Origin: a bacterium
GTDB taxonomy: Bacteria > Chloroflexota > Dormibacteria > Aeolococcales > Bog-877
Reading direction: 5' to 3'
Assembly: GCA_021801645.1 (NCBI GenBank)
Contig: JAJYXT010000024.1
Location: 1-40,541 of the forward strand
Length of the DNA stretch: 40,541 nucleotides
Shown: piece after piece, positions 31,354-39,127 of the stretch
Layout of the letters: each line of letters begins with the position of its first letter
Position numbering within the stretch: position 1 is the first letter of the stretch
Notes under the pieces: generated by a model
What the model was told of the DNA's origin: nothing
Databases searched by the model: none
The model's input: only the letters and a program-made list of their open reading frames with translations
Translations under genes and position numbers: made by a program

Positions 31354-32058
31354 TCAAACAGCCGGTGCCGGATCCGTGTCCCCTAACACCGGCCGGAATA
31401 CGTTCCCGTCGAGATCTTGGTCGTACACAACTTCGCTAACCTCGATGACCCCGAACGGAAGGCCTTCTAGACGAGCCTCCGTCCGGAGGAGCAGACCGCG
31501 TTCAGCGTCGACCGTGAGCCGATACTCATCAGCGCCAGAGCCCAGGAAGTGAAGTTCGATGTGGGGCCCTGAGCGTGGCCAGACAGGTGGCAGGGGCCGT
31601 GCTATGAGCCGGTACGCTGGGCGACCTGCCAGGCTGGTCTCTTCTTGAACCTCCAGATCAACGAATGGAAGCAGCTTGCCCGGCTCCACCAACCCCTCCC
31701 CGGGTCCCATGCCGTGTTCATGGTGGGGATCACCCGAATTGGTCATCCTTCCTTGCGACGGCGACCAGGACCACCAGGTGCCGCCGTTCCACACGGCAGT
31801 AACCGTCTGCTGCCCTGCCACGAACACGGCTCGCACAAGGTCCGGTTCTCGGCGCCATAGCGACCAAGGCTCCGTTTCCTCCTCAGGTCGGGAGTGGGCA
31901 CTGTTGAGCGTCACAGTGTCGATTGCAGCCGCGCGAGCAGCACGCTCAAACGCCTCCCTCTGCAGGCCCCTGTGCCGCCACTCTGTGCCCGTGATCCGGA
32001 GAGTTGCCCAAGGGTGGTGGCGCTGCATGGCTTCGAGCACGACGCTGAGATCCGGCAT
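31354..32058 (-). CDS. LolA/RseB-like fold protein without signal peptide
   Basis: The 234-residue protein has the general pattern of lipoprotein-carrier-like (LolA/DUF2092/RseB-like) proteins: an N-terminal helix DLSVVLEAMQRHH, a strand series with WNGGTWWSWSPSQG, and the typical end YRLTVDAERGLLLRTEARLE then SEVVYDQDLDGNVFRP. Family members are usually exported, but no signal peptide or lipobox is visible. ATG at 32058 is chosen: the upstream in-frame extension is proline/alanine-rich and has no similarity. No Shine-Dalgarno sequence; a -10-like TATTCT eight bases upstream suggests a leaderless message. Confidence 0.65.
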   Translation of the reverse strand: MPDLSVVLEAMQRHHPWATLRITGTEWRHRGLQREAFERAARAAAIDTVTLNSAHSRPEEETEPWSLWRREPDLVRAVFVAGQQTVTAVWNGGTWWSWSPSQGRMTNSGDPHHEHGMGPGEGLVEPGKLLPFVDLEVQEETSLAGRPAYRLIARPLPPVWPRSGPHIELHFLGSGADEYRLTVDAERGLLLRTEARLEGLPFGVIEVSEVVYDQDLDGNVFRPVLGDTDPAPAV

Positions 32059-32066
32059 TGACAGAC

Positions 32067-32072
32067 AGAATA
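32067..32072 (-). promoter_or_regulatory. Candidate -10 of the LolA-like gene (leaderless)
   Basis: On the minus strand TATTCT ends eight bases before the ATG at 32058, so the RNA would start at or very near the start codon. No clear -35. Confidence 0.35.
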
Positions 32073-32274
32073 GACCTGCGTAGGACGCTGGCCGGGGGGG
32101 TGTCAAACCCGGCGGCGCCCGGTGTGGGGTTGCGCAAGGCTGGAGTCGGAGAGCCGACGGGTCAGCAGCCAGTTCCGGACCCGGCTGGGGGACCTTCCGG
32201 GACAGAGCCTGGTCCGCTGTCACCTGGCCAGGTCCCCGCGGCGACACTGCTGCTCGGCCCGCAAGGGTGCCTAA

Positions 32275-32305
32275 GTGGTGTCCGCCATAAGTTCGTCAGG
32301 GGTCA
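32275..32305 (+). repeat. Left terminal inverted repeat of the IS630-type element
   Basis: It begins GTGGTGTCCG and contains CATAAGTTC-TCAGGGGTCA in common with the right end, with four mismatches over this stretch. Confidence 0.88.
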
Positions 32306-32385
32306 GGAACTGATCTCGTAACGAACACGACCGCGCCCCCGTAGCACGGGTGTTGTGATCACCACCCAGACTCCGGAGGCGCGTC

Positions 32386-33543
32386 TTGCACACGTTACCC
32401 TATGCGCCCCTGCGCCAGCGCGACTGGCATGGAGGCCCTCCTCCCGACTGGCAGCCTAGGTTCTCAGGCCGGCAGATCCGGCTGGCGCGAGCGGTAGCGC
32501 GCCAGCGGAGCGCAGCTCACGCTGCCGTGCAGCGGGCTCAGCTGGCGTTGCTGTTGCGCCGGTACCCGCGGATCCGCAGCCCCGAAGCCGCGCGGCGCTT
32601 GGGCCAGAGTGCGAACTGGGTCTATCGGTGGCGAAGGCTATGGGCCACCTCCGGGTTCGTCCTCGAGGACAAGCCGCGGGCGGGACGGCCGCGGGTGTTC
32701 TCGGACATGGCCAGGGCAGTGGTGATCGCGGTTGCTTGTGAACTGCCCAGTCAACGCCAGCTCCCGTTCAGCCGACACTCCGCGACCAGCATCCAGGAGG
32801 TGGTGGTTGGCGAGGGCATCATGGTGAGTGTGCGCACCGTCCAGCGCATCCTGGCCGAGGACGCGCTCAAGCCCTGGCACTACCGCAGCTGGATCCACCC
32901 ACGGGATCCTGACTTCCAGGCCAAAGCCGCAGTCATCCTTGACCTCTACCAGAGAGTGTGGCAGGGCCGCCGGTTGGGACCGAACGACCTGGTGGTGTGC
33001 GCGGATGGAAAGCCCGGAATCCAGGCCCGTCGCCACCGGGTGGAGCCGCCACGGCCGGGCCGGCGGGGCCGAGTCGAGAGCGATTACCGGCGCTGCGGGG
33101 CACTCCAGTACCTGTGTGCCTGGGACGTGCAACGGGGGCTTCCCTGGGGACGTTGCGAGGCCAAGACCGGCATCGCCGCCTTCGGTCGGTTGGTGGAGCA
33201 AGTCATGGGCCAGGACCCTTACCGCTCGGCCCGCCGCGTATTCTGGATCGTGGACAACGGCTCCTCCCATCGGGGCCGCAAGGCCATCGACAGGCTGCAG
33301 AAGCAGTATCCCAACCTCATCCTCGTGCACACACCGGTTCACGCCTCCTGGCTCAACCAGCAGGAAATTTACTTCGGGATCATCCAGCGCAAGGTGCTCA
33401 CCCCCGCGGCGGCCCACGACCTCTCCGAACTGGAACGCCGCATCCTCGCATTCGAAGCACGCTCGCGCGCTCGGGCCCGCCCCTTCGCTTGGCGCTTCAC
33501 CCGTGCAGAGTTCGAGCACCGCCTCCAAGAGCTGGCAGCGTGA
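32386..33543 (+). CDS. IS630-family transposase
   Basis: The 385-residue transposase has an N-terminal helix-turn-helix (EAARRLGQSANWVYRWRRLW, ~66-85) with a second helical domain, and an RNase H-fold catalytic domain with D207 (VCADGKPGIQ), D290 (WIVDNGSSH) and E327 (NQQEIYF), a DD36E spacing. TTG start is supported by GGAGG six bases upstream. Intact, so possibly active. The D207 block reads ADGKPGIQ where many relatives have DEK. Confidence 0.93.
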   Translation: MHTLPYAPLRQRDWHGGPPPDWQPRFSGRQIRLARAVARQRSAAHAAVQRAQLALLLRRYPRIRSPEAARRLGQSANWVYRWRRLWATSGFVLEDKPRAGRPRVFSDMARAVVIAVACELPSQRQLPFSRHSATSIQEVVVGEGIMVSVRTVQRILAEDALKPWHYRSWIHPRDPDFQAKAAVILDLYQRVWQGRRLGPNDLVVCADGKPGIQARRHRVEPPRPGRRGRVESDYRRCGALQYLCAWDVQRGLPWGRCEAKTGIAAFGRLVEQVMGQDPYRSARRVFWIVDNGSSHRGRKAIDRLQKQYPNLILVHTPVHASWLNQQEIYFGIIQRKVLTPAAAHDLSELERRILAFEARSRARARPFAWRFTRAEFEHRLQELAA

Positions 33544-33571
33544 CCCCTGATGAACTTATGTCGGGGACCAC
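33541..33571 (-). repeat. Right terminal inverted repeat of the IS630-type element
   Basis: Complement of the left end. It begins at the transposase stop codon and so overlaps the last codon. Confidence 0.88.
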
Positions 33572-33675
33572 TAAGGCGCGGGGGAGGGTAAACTTCGGCT
33601 GGCGGGACTGGGTTGCTGACACGGGCAGGCGGCCATGACCCGCGCGGCCGCCGACCGACACTATTAGGAGGGGCA

Positions 33676-33933
33676 ATGATGGAAACGCCTCTGCAGGAGG
33701 AGCTGGAGTTCTTCGCCGCCAATCGGGCGAAGTGGCTCGAGGGTCACGAAGGCGAGTTCGCAGTTGTACGCGGCGAGACACTTCTGGGCTTCTTTCCGAC
33801 CTTCGCAGCCGCCTACGACGCGGGAGTTACTGAGTTCGGGCTGGAACCGTTCTTGATCAGGGACGTCGTGGAGACCGATCATGACGCGCAGTTCCCAGCT
33901 CTAGCTGCGGGTCTGATCAGTGCCCGTTTATAG
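33676..33933 (+). CDS. DUF5678-like small protein
   Basis: The 85-residue protein matches the DUF5678 pattern: ELEFFAANRAKWLEGHEGEFAVVRGE then LLGFFPTFAAAYDAGVTEFGLEPFLIRDV. A strong AGGAGGGG precedes ATG at 33676. It overlaps the downstream retropepsin-like gene by 14 bases. The biochemical role of this domain is not known to me. The pairing with an aspartic protease-like gene suggests a joint function. Confidence 0.8.
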   Translation: MMETPLQEELEFFAANRAKWLEGHEGEFAVVRGETLLGFFPTFAAAYDAGVTEFGLEPFLIRDVVETDHDAQFPALAAGLISARL

Positions 33934-34423
33934 TTCCGTTTTCCACTCGGGGACGGGTTCGCCTCCCCCGCCCAACCCCGGGGCGCTTGTTCAGGTCGGG
34001 GCGGTCTTCCCCATAGAGGTCCACGTCCCGACCCGCATCGCCGAGCTGAAGACCAAAGAGGGGGCACCGGTCCCAAAGGGCGCGTCGGGACTGGCCCTCT
34101 TGGACACCGGTGCGACGCTGACCGGGATCGATCGCTCGGTTCCGGAGGCTCTCGGCGTGCCGCCCGTAGGACAGGTCGAAACCGGGACGGCGGCAGGGAA
34201 GGCCAAGCACAGTACCTACCCTGCCAGGTTGGTCTTCACCTCGATCCCCAACCTCATCTTGGAAGCCCAGGCAGCCGTCGGGGTAGACCTGAGCGGGCTG
34301 AGGGTCCAATTCGGACAGGCTCAGCCTCCCCAGCCCATCATCGCGCTGATCGGCCGGGATGTCCTGTCCAATTGGCTCCTCGTCTGGAACGGCCCCATGG
34401 GGATGTGGTCCATCAGTTTCTGA
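33920..34423 (+). CDS. Retropepsin-like aspartic protease
   Basis: The 167-residue protein has one retropepsin-like half: the catalytic LLDTGATLTGID (Asp62-Thr-Gly), a middle with a strand-rich region, and IGRDVLSNWLLVWNGPMGMWSI (Gly145 onward), the equivalent of the conserved I-G-R-D flap/helix block. One DTG per chain means a dimer is needed for activity. No signal peptide, so it acts in the cytoplasm. GTG start inside the preceding gene (14-base overlap). Confidence 0.82.
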   Translation: MPVYSSVFHSGTGSPPPPNPGALVQVGAVFPIEVHVPTRIAELKTKEGAPVPKGASGLALLDTGATLTGIDRSVPEALGVPPVGQVETGTAAGKAKHSTYPARLVFTSIPNLILEAQAAVGVDLSGLRVQFGQAQPPQPIIALIGRDVLSNWLLVWNGPMGMWSISF

Positions 34424-35004
34424 CGGACACCTCCCGGACTGCGGGGGAGGCTATCGGAGAGCTGGATCTTGGCCGGGACATTCTCTGGGGCATCCTGGGT
34501 ACTGAGGGGACCCCATTTGTCAGTCCAGGTGAGCACCCAGCCCTGATCCGGAGACACCAAGGTCATGGACGGCAATGAAAACGTCCCGGTCGCCGGTGGG
34601 GGCGGGACTGGCAGTTGGCGGGGTCGTCGCCGTCGAGGTCGGGCTCGCCCGGGAGCTGACACCATTGGGTCTGGACCCTTACGCGTTCAGCGGCCGCCTT
34701 GCACTCAAGAATGCCAATACCAGCGCTACCGCCCGAGCCCGCTCCGAGCGCAGCCTCGCTGACCGTCGGGCCTGCTTCAGGGGGTGACGGTAGAACGTGT
34801 CCTCTTGCAGCGTCGTCAGGGCGCCCCAACCGAGGTCACAGCAATCGGCGGCGGGGGGCCCTGATCGACTTGATGGACTGAGAGGCCCTCGATCACCCCG
34901 TGCCCCAGGTGGACGAGATCGGTCCGAGTAACCCAGGGTCCTTATTGCAGTCATAATTGCAGTCATCCTAGTTCCCGATTAGGGAGGTGTCATCTCGGGG
35001 CCCA
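34424..35004. other. Right end of island 1: gene remnant and arm-type sites
   Basis: No intact gene is visible in 581 bases. On the minus strand around 34450-34580 a short stretch reads SMTLVSPDQGWVLTWTDKWG, which resembles the repeat start of secreted Ycf48/BNR-like proteins, with frame breaks on both sides. It may be a decayed gene. The last part holds the TTGCAGTCA arm sites. Confidence 0.4.
34945..34965 (+). repeat. Integrase arm-type sites, right end of island 1
   Basis: TTGCAGTCA-TAA-TTGCAGTCA, same orientation and 12-bp period as at 27661-27681, 39 bp before the second att core. The pair marks the inner right end of island 1. Confidence 0.65.
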
Positions 35005-35052
35005 CGGTTTCGTAAACCGCTGGCCGGGAGTTCGAATCTCCCCGTCGGCTCC
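35005..35052 (+). repeat. Attachment core 2 (junction of islands 1 and 2)
   Basis: A perfect 48-bp copy of the 3' part of tRNA-Thr, from anticodon stem to the CC of the CCA end. It lacks the 5' half of the tRNA and is therefore not a functional gene. It is attR of island 1 and at the same time the left boundary of island 2. Confidence 0.92.
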
Positions 35053-35110
35053 GATTTTTGAGAGCAATAGGCCTCCTGGGTCGATGCATGGAGGAGCCCC
35101 GCGCGGTCGC

Positions 35111-35133
35111 TGACCCCAGTTTTGACGCCAGTT
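35111..35133 (+). repeat. Candidate arm-type sites, left end of island 2
   Basis: TGACCCCAGTT (35111-35121) and TGACGCCAGTT (35123-35133) are direct repeats with the same 12-bp period as in island 1 but with a different sequence. They lie 58 bp from core 2. A related TGACCCCAGTC lies near the other end of island 2. Confidence 0.5.
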
Positions 35134-35310
35134 CTGAGAGCGGACCGGCGGGGCCAAGTCAAAGGGCAGGCCGGCCATCGACGGCTCTCGTTGGTGAACG
35201 TACGCGGAGCGACTACGGAAAGCTTGGGACCGCTGAAGTTCAGCAGACGATCGAGTTGGCCTGTCAGAACGCGCCTTGCTGTTGACCGCCCCTCGTGCCA
35301 TCCTTCCGGT

Positions 35311-36786
35311 GTGAGAAGGCCACTGGGCGCTCGCCGAAACGCTCCGGGACCGAGAGCCGGAGCGGTGATGGCCCACCACGCCAGCGCTGACCAGCTCCTA
35401 CTCTTCGGAGGAGCCAACTACCGAAGCTTGAGCGATACGTGGATCTGGCGCCCGGAAGGTTGGAGCCGGGCGACCACCAGATCGTCGCCCTTGCCTCGCC
35501 ACGACCCGAGCATCGCTTACGACGCAGATAGCGGCGAGCTGGTGCTGTTCGGCGGGGCACAGGCGACGGGCAAGGCCGAGCGACCGCTCGTCGAGCTCGA
35601 GGACACGTGGGTATGGGATGGGTCGAGGTGGCGTGAGGGCCCCCAACATGGCACTCCTGTATGTGGCGTCCATAGCCTGATGGCCTTCGACCCGAAGCGT
35701 CACCAGATGCTGCTGGTCACTCAGCCGCTTCAACGCCAGACAGGAGCGTCCGGATCAGAAAGTGGCCCTAGCCCACCTCTGGTCCAGACATGGCTCCGTG
35801 CGGACCGTGCATGGAGCCTCCAGGAGTGCACCTCAGCGCCGGTGGCCGACGGAGGCGTGACCGCAGACCCTGTTGCGGGGGACCCGTTCCTGTGGCCGAT
35901 CTACCATCCGAGCCCGTTCGATGCCGGGGCTAGCATGGCGTTCGATCCAATCACGGAACAGGTGATCCTCTATCAATGCAACCGATACCGGGTGCCCGGA
36001 AGCCCGGCTGGGCGCTACCTCACCTGGGGGTGGGATGGGGAGGCTTGGACGCTTCTCCTGGCCGAGGAGCACCGGATCAACACCGCCGCGATCAACCGCT
36101 CTTCCTGGGATGACTCCCCGCGACCATTGCTGGCTACCGAACCCCAGGGAACGGGGGTGCTTCAGCTGGATGGATTCGGGAGGACCTGGCACTGGGACGG
36201 ACGGACGTGGTCCCCGCGAGCCGTCCAGACCCCGGGTCCGAGAGCGAGGGCCGCCATCGCGACCTCGACCAGCATCGACGCTATTGTGCTGTTCGGTGGC
36301 ATCGCGGCGAACAGCGGGGGCACCTACGCTGACACCTGGGGCTGGGACGGCGATTCGTGGTTTATTATGGCGCCGCCGGTACAGCCGCAGGTCATCCGCA
36401 AGCCGCCGGACTTCAGACCGAGTACGGGTGTCACTGAGGCCTACGCCGTCAGCCGAGTGCGGAACGAGAATCACCAGGGGCTCAGGGATGCTCCACTGAT
36501 AGCCGTCAAGGACGGCCCGCTAAGGCAGTTCCTTCGCCCCGGCCATTCACGGGCGGGTATGGACGCTTGGGTCTGGGCGGTGGTCGTCGGCCCAGTCGAG
36601 CCACCTTACCACCGCGGCAGTTCGGAATTGACCACGGCGATTGTCCTTATCGACTACGAGACGGGGGAAGTTCTGTCCACGATGTTCCCGGCGCCTGCGT
36701 CCTTGGTTCCTCGCGGAACCTTGGGGCGGCCACGACCGCCCGCCGCATCACCGGGTACAGTTCCAGGGGAGCGCTCGCGGCCGTGA
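35311..36786 (+). CDS. Kelch-repeat-like protein
   Basis: A protein of about 491 residues with several kelch-type blocks, probably forming part of a beta-propeller: LLLFGGANYRSLSDTWIW, LVLFGGAQATG then EDTWVWDGSRW, TWHWDGRTW, and IVLFGGIAANSGGTYADTWGW. The C-terminal ~130 residues are not kelch-like and hold VWAVVVGPV and LIDYETGEVLSTMFP. There is no signal peptide. Start uncertain: GTG at 35311 or ATG at 35368; the frame extends back to 35122 without similarity. Kelch propellers mediate binding; the partner is unknown. Confidence 0.7.
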   Translation: MRRPLGARRNAPGPRAGAVMAHHASADQLLLFGGANYRSLSDTWIWRPEGWSRATTRSSPLPRHDPSIAYDADSGELVLFGGAQATGKAERPLVELEDTWVWDGSRWREGPQHGTPVCGVHSLMAFDPKRHQMLLVTQPLQRQTGASGSESGPSPPLVQTWLRADRAWSLQECTSAPVADGGVTADPVAGDPFLWPIYHPSPFDAGASMAFDPITEQVILYQCNRYRVPGSPAGRYLTWGWDGEAWTLLLAEEHRINTAAINRSSWDDSPRPLLATEPQGTGVLQLDGFGRTWHWDGRTWSPRAVQTPGPRARAAIATSTSIDAIVLFGGIAANSGGTYADTWGWDGDSWFIMAPPVQPQVIRKPPDFRPSTGVTEAYAVSRVRNENHQGLRDAPLIAVKDGPLRQFLRPGHSRAGMDAWVWAVVVGPVEPPYHRGSSELTTAIVLIDYETGEVLSTMFPAPASLVPRGTLGRPRPPAASPGTVPGERSRP

Positions 36787-36945
36787 CCTCGCCGTCCACG
36801 ATGGTTCCGCGGCGGCTCCTTCACGAACCGACGCAGATGAGACCCCACAGGACTGCCCAAGAGCACCCAAGCTGCCCTTCACCCGCGGACCGACTTAGCC
36901 CGCCGCTCGCTGTCCAGTTGATGCGCGAATTGCACTTCCCCAGAT

Positions 36946-37881
36946 ATGCAGTGTGACCGTTCACCCGTCGATTGGTTGCAGGCACTCTTCTCGGACATCG
37001 GTTTCCGCGCCCGTCCAGCGGTCATTTGGTCGGCGAGCTCGCGCAGCTTGCCGATCACGGTGACCTTGAAGGCCGGTGAAGACGCTGTTGGGGCACTGGT
37101 CCTTGACGGCTCCAACGTCGCCGAGGCAGTTTGCGGTTTCACGGCAGAGCTTCAGTCTCTGCTGAAGCCCTTCATCGGAGGGGGCCTTCCGCCTTGCCCG
37201 ACCCACGGACTCTCCTTGGTTGCTAAGCAGAACCTGGACATGCTCGAGTGGAGATGTACTGAGGGTGATTTCTCCTGCGCCTTGGGTGAGTATGAGGAAT
37301 CGCTGTGGCCTCCGGGCGCCGATGAGCGAGACGCCGCTCCTATGTTGGCCAGTCGGCTCACCCGCCGAGGGATGAGGTGGTGGAGCCTGGAGGTGACTCG
37401 TGGCGAAAGCGGATGGGTCGCCAAAATCACGCTGCAGCCAGGCACTGACGCCGGGTCGGTCCGCGACGTCGTGGCTCCGATGTCGGCTGAGCTCCATTTC
37501 GCGGAGCCTGAGTATACGGTCCTAGAAGATCACGCAGATGGACCACGGAGCGTGCCTTTCCGCAGCTTGAGCCTGCGCGGCGCCCTGCAGCAATCAGCAC
37601 TACTGCGCGGCATCCTGCGACGAGCCACTGACGGGGACAACTGCGACTTTCTGGTTGAGGGGCAGCACCAACAGCGGGTTCGAGTCCGCCTTCTTCCCGA
37701 CCACAGTATCCTCCCAGGCGAAGACATGATCGTGGCGGATCACTTGGGCAAGCCGTTCGCAACTGACGGCGACAACGTCGAGTGCGGGGGAGGGTTTGCG
37801 CGCGTTTCTCCGGTAGAAGGTGAGCCGGTCTGCTTTCACGCATGGGAAGTGCGGGTGCTCCAGAAGCGTGGCCGCGGCTGA
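36946..37881 (+). CDS. Uncharacterised protein of island 2
   Basis: The 311-residue frame is not recognised. It is mostly hydrophilic, with no signal peptide or membrane segment. A PPCPTHGLSLVAKQ stretch followed by EWRCTEGDFSCALG resembles a two-strand zinc-ribbon-like (CPxH...C...C) element seen in actinobacterial hypothetical proteins. The C-terminal part (RVRVRLLPDHSILPGEDMIV) looks beta-rich. ATG start, no evident ribosome binding site. Composition and length support coding. Confidence 0.6.
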   Translation: MQCDRSPVDWLQALFSDIGFRARPAVIWSASSRSLPITVTLKAGEDAVGALVLDGSNVAEAVCGFTAELQSLLKPFIGGGLPPCPTHGLSLVAKQNLDMLEWRCTEGDFSCALGEYEESLWPPGADERDAAPMLASRLTRRGMRWWSLEVTRGESGWVAKITLQPGTDAGSVRDVVAPMSAELHFAEPEYTVLEDHADGPRSVPFRSLSLRGALQQSALLRGILRRATDGDNCDFLVEGQHQQRVRVRLLPDHSILPGEDMIVADHLGKPFATDGDNVECGGGFARVSPVEGEPVCFHAWEVRVLQKRGRG

Positions 37882-38350
37882 CGCCACCTGGCTCCAGGCA
37901 CCCGTCGCGGGAGGCGGTTCCTGCACCTCCGCGGGGACGCTACGGAAGGACTAACGAGAGAGACGCCGACGACCGGCTGATCCCGCGGCAGCTTGCGCTC
38001 GTAAACGCCTCTGCGACTGACCGGGGGGAGTCGGCGCGAGTGTCGGCAGGAGTCGATACGGACCGTGACGATCGGCCGACCATCGCGCGCCTGACCCATC
38101 GTCTCGGCGACCCCGGATGGTGTGGCCCTCAATCCCAGCGCTTGACCGACTACGGACATGGCCGCGGACGCCGGTCTGCACGGTTGCGGACGGCGTCCCA
38201 CCGGCTGCTACGCCAATTGCGACACATGCCCCATGCTGGATGAGTACAGAGGTGCTCCTGGGTGGCGCTCCAGATCCGTGAGCCGAGCCGGCTCATCTTG
38301 CTGGGCAGGGTCCGATTGGTCAGGCTGCACCCGTGGTCGGCGGCCCCTCT
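37882..38350. other. Stretch without convincing gene
   Basis: Short frames overlap here on both strands, but none has a ribosome binding site or family pattern. One plus-strand frame from 38158 contains a cysteine-rich GCGRRPTGCYANCDTCPM segment, which may be chance. Confidence 0.4.
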
Positions 38351-38794
38351 TTATCGGCACTGATTGGGAATATTCAGGTGGACCGTGAGGCCCGGCCCGA
38401 CCGCGACGGATACCGTTGGGAATACGTTGCTCCCATGGCCGTAGTTCCCCCGGAGGACGTACCTGCCAGCGCGCAGGAAGAAGTGGAATGGCAAGTCTGG
38501 GGTAACCACTGTCCTGGCCACGATGGTGGTCGGTATCGACTCCTGCCACTGCCCGGGCCCCACGGCGATCCAGTGGATCTGTCCCGCGAGCACGGTGACC
38601 TTTCCGTAGGCATACCTACTTTCAAGCGGGATGGGGGGCAGGCCGGAGCACGCATCCAGATATCCGATGATCGATCCATACTGGCTGCCCTGCGGGTGCT
38701 GGCCAGTGGCCGCGCCGGAGTTCTGGCCCGCAGCGGAAAGACCAAGGCCGAGAACGGCAAGGGCCAACAGGCCGATCACAGTGGACCGCCTCAT
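38351..38794 (-). CDS. Secreted protein with beta-rich domain
   Basis: The 147-residue protein starts with a typical signal peptide (MRRSTVIGLLALAVLGLGLS, cleavage likely near AAGQ). The mature part reads IIGYLDACSGLPPIP, YGKVTVLAGQIHWIAVGPG, then FFLRAGRYVLRGNYGHGS and VSVAVGPGLTVHLNIPNQC, a pattern like transthyretin/carboxypeptidase-regulatory beta sandwiches. Two cysteines, near the mature N-terminus and at the C-terminus, may form a disulfide. ATG at 38794 is chosen because it begins the signal peptide. Role unknown. Confidence 0.65.
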   Translation of the reverse strand: MRRSTVIGLLALAVLGLGLSAAGQNSGAATGQHPQGSQYGSIIGYLDACSGLPPIPLESRYAYGKVTVLAGQIHWIAVGPGQWQESIPTTIVARTVVTPDLPFHFFLRAGRYVLRGNYGHGSNVFPTVSVAVGPGLTVHLNIPNQCR

Positions 38795-38967
38795 GAGCGC
38801 CACAGTGCCTTGAGGGTAGCACCGCAACATCGTGGACCATCGCCAGCATGGTGCCTGGGCGCAGGCCCGGGTCCCGCGGTAGCTGTCCCCTCGGTGTCGG
38901 CCCGAGCAACTTAGGTGTCGCGCGAGGCGGGCTCCGCTCCCGTCGGCACTCCCGGATAGCGGAGACC

Positions 38968-38991
38968 TTGACCCCAGTCAGGACTGGTCAA
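38968..38991 (+). repeat. Candidate arm-type site, right end of island 2
   Basis: TGACCCCAGTC (38969-38979), matching the left-end repeats of island 2, is followed by an inverted partial copy (GACTGGTCA, 38982-38990). The whole is a near-palindrome TTGACC...GGTCAA. It lies 89 bp before core 3. Confidence 0.45.
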
Positions 38992-39079
38992 GCACGAATG
39001 CACGCGGACATCGCAGGCTTATGAGTCAGACATCTGAACTCGTCATGAACGGCTGCGGCTTCCAGCGGACGAAGCCGCC

Positions 39080-39127
39080 CGCTTTCGTAAACCGCTGGCC
39101 GGGAGTTCGAATCTCCCCGTTGGCTCC
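39080..39127 (+). repeat. Attachment core 3 (right end of island 2)
   Basis: A third copy of the tRNA-Thr 3' part, differing from the tRNA at two positions (39082, and 39121 within the acceptor stem). It is the outer right junction of the tandem array. The divergence suggests that this integration is older than island 1. Confidence 0.88.

Larger units (their letters stand above)
32275..33571 (+). mobile_element. IS630-type insertion sequence, complete
   Basis: The 1297-bp element has terminal inverted repeats. Counting four symmetric flanking bases, 32 of 37 positions match between 32269-32305 and the complement of 33541-33577. It contains one full-length transposase. TAA stands directly outside both ends (32272-32274 and 33572-33574), which fits the TA target duplication of the IS630/Tc1 group. 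The exact end could shift by a base. It sits inside island 1. Confidence 0.88.

Noticed and set aside
34575-34787. Plus-strand 70-codon frame in the island 1 right end
   Set aside because: No known pattern; opposite-strand remnant and GC-driven open frames overlap it.
35122-35310. N-terminal extension of the kelch-like protein
   Set aside because: It runs over the candidate arm sites and has basic, unordered composition with no kelch or signal sequence.
38158-38388. Small cysteine-rich protein (GCGRRPTGCYANCDTCPM)
   Set aside because: No ribosome binding site and no family match; the rest of the frame looks like shadow sequence.
35005-39127. Second and third tRNA-Thr genes
   Set aside because: Only the 3' part of the tRNA is present at 35005 and 39080; acceptor 5' strand and D arm are missing.
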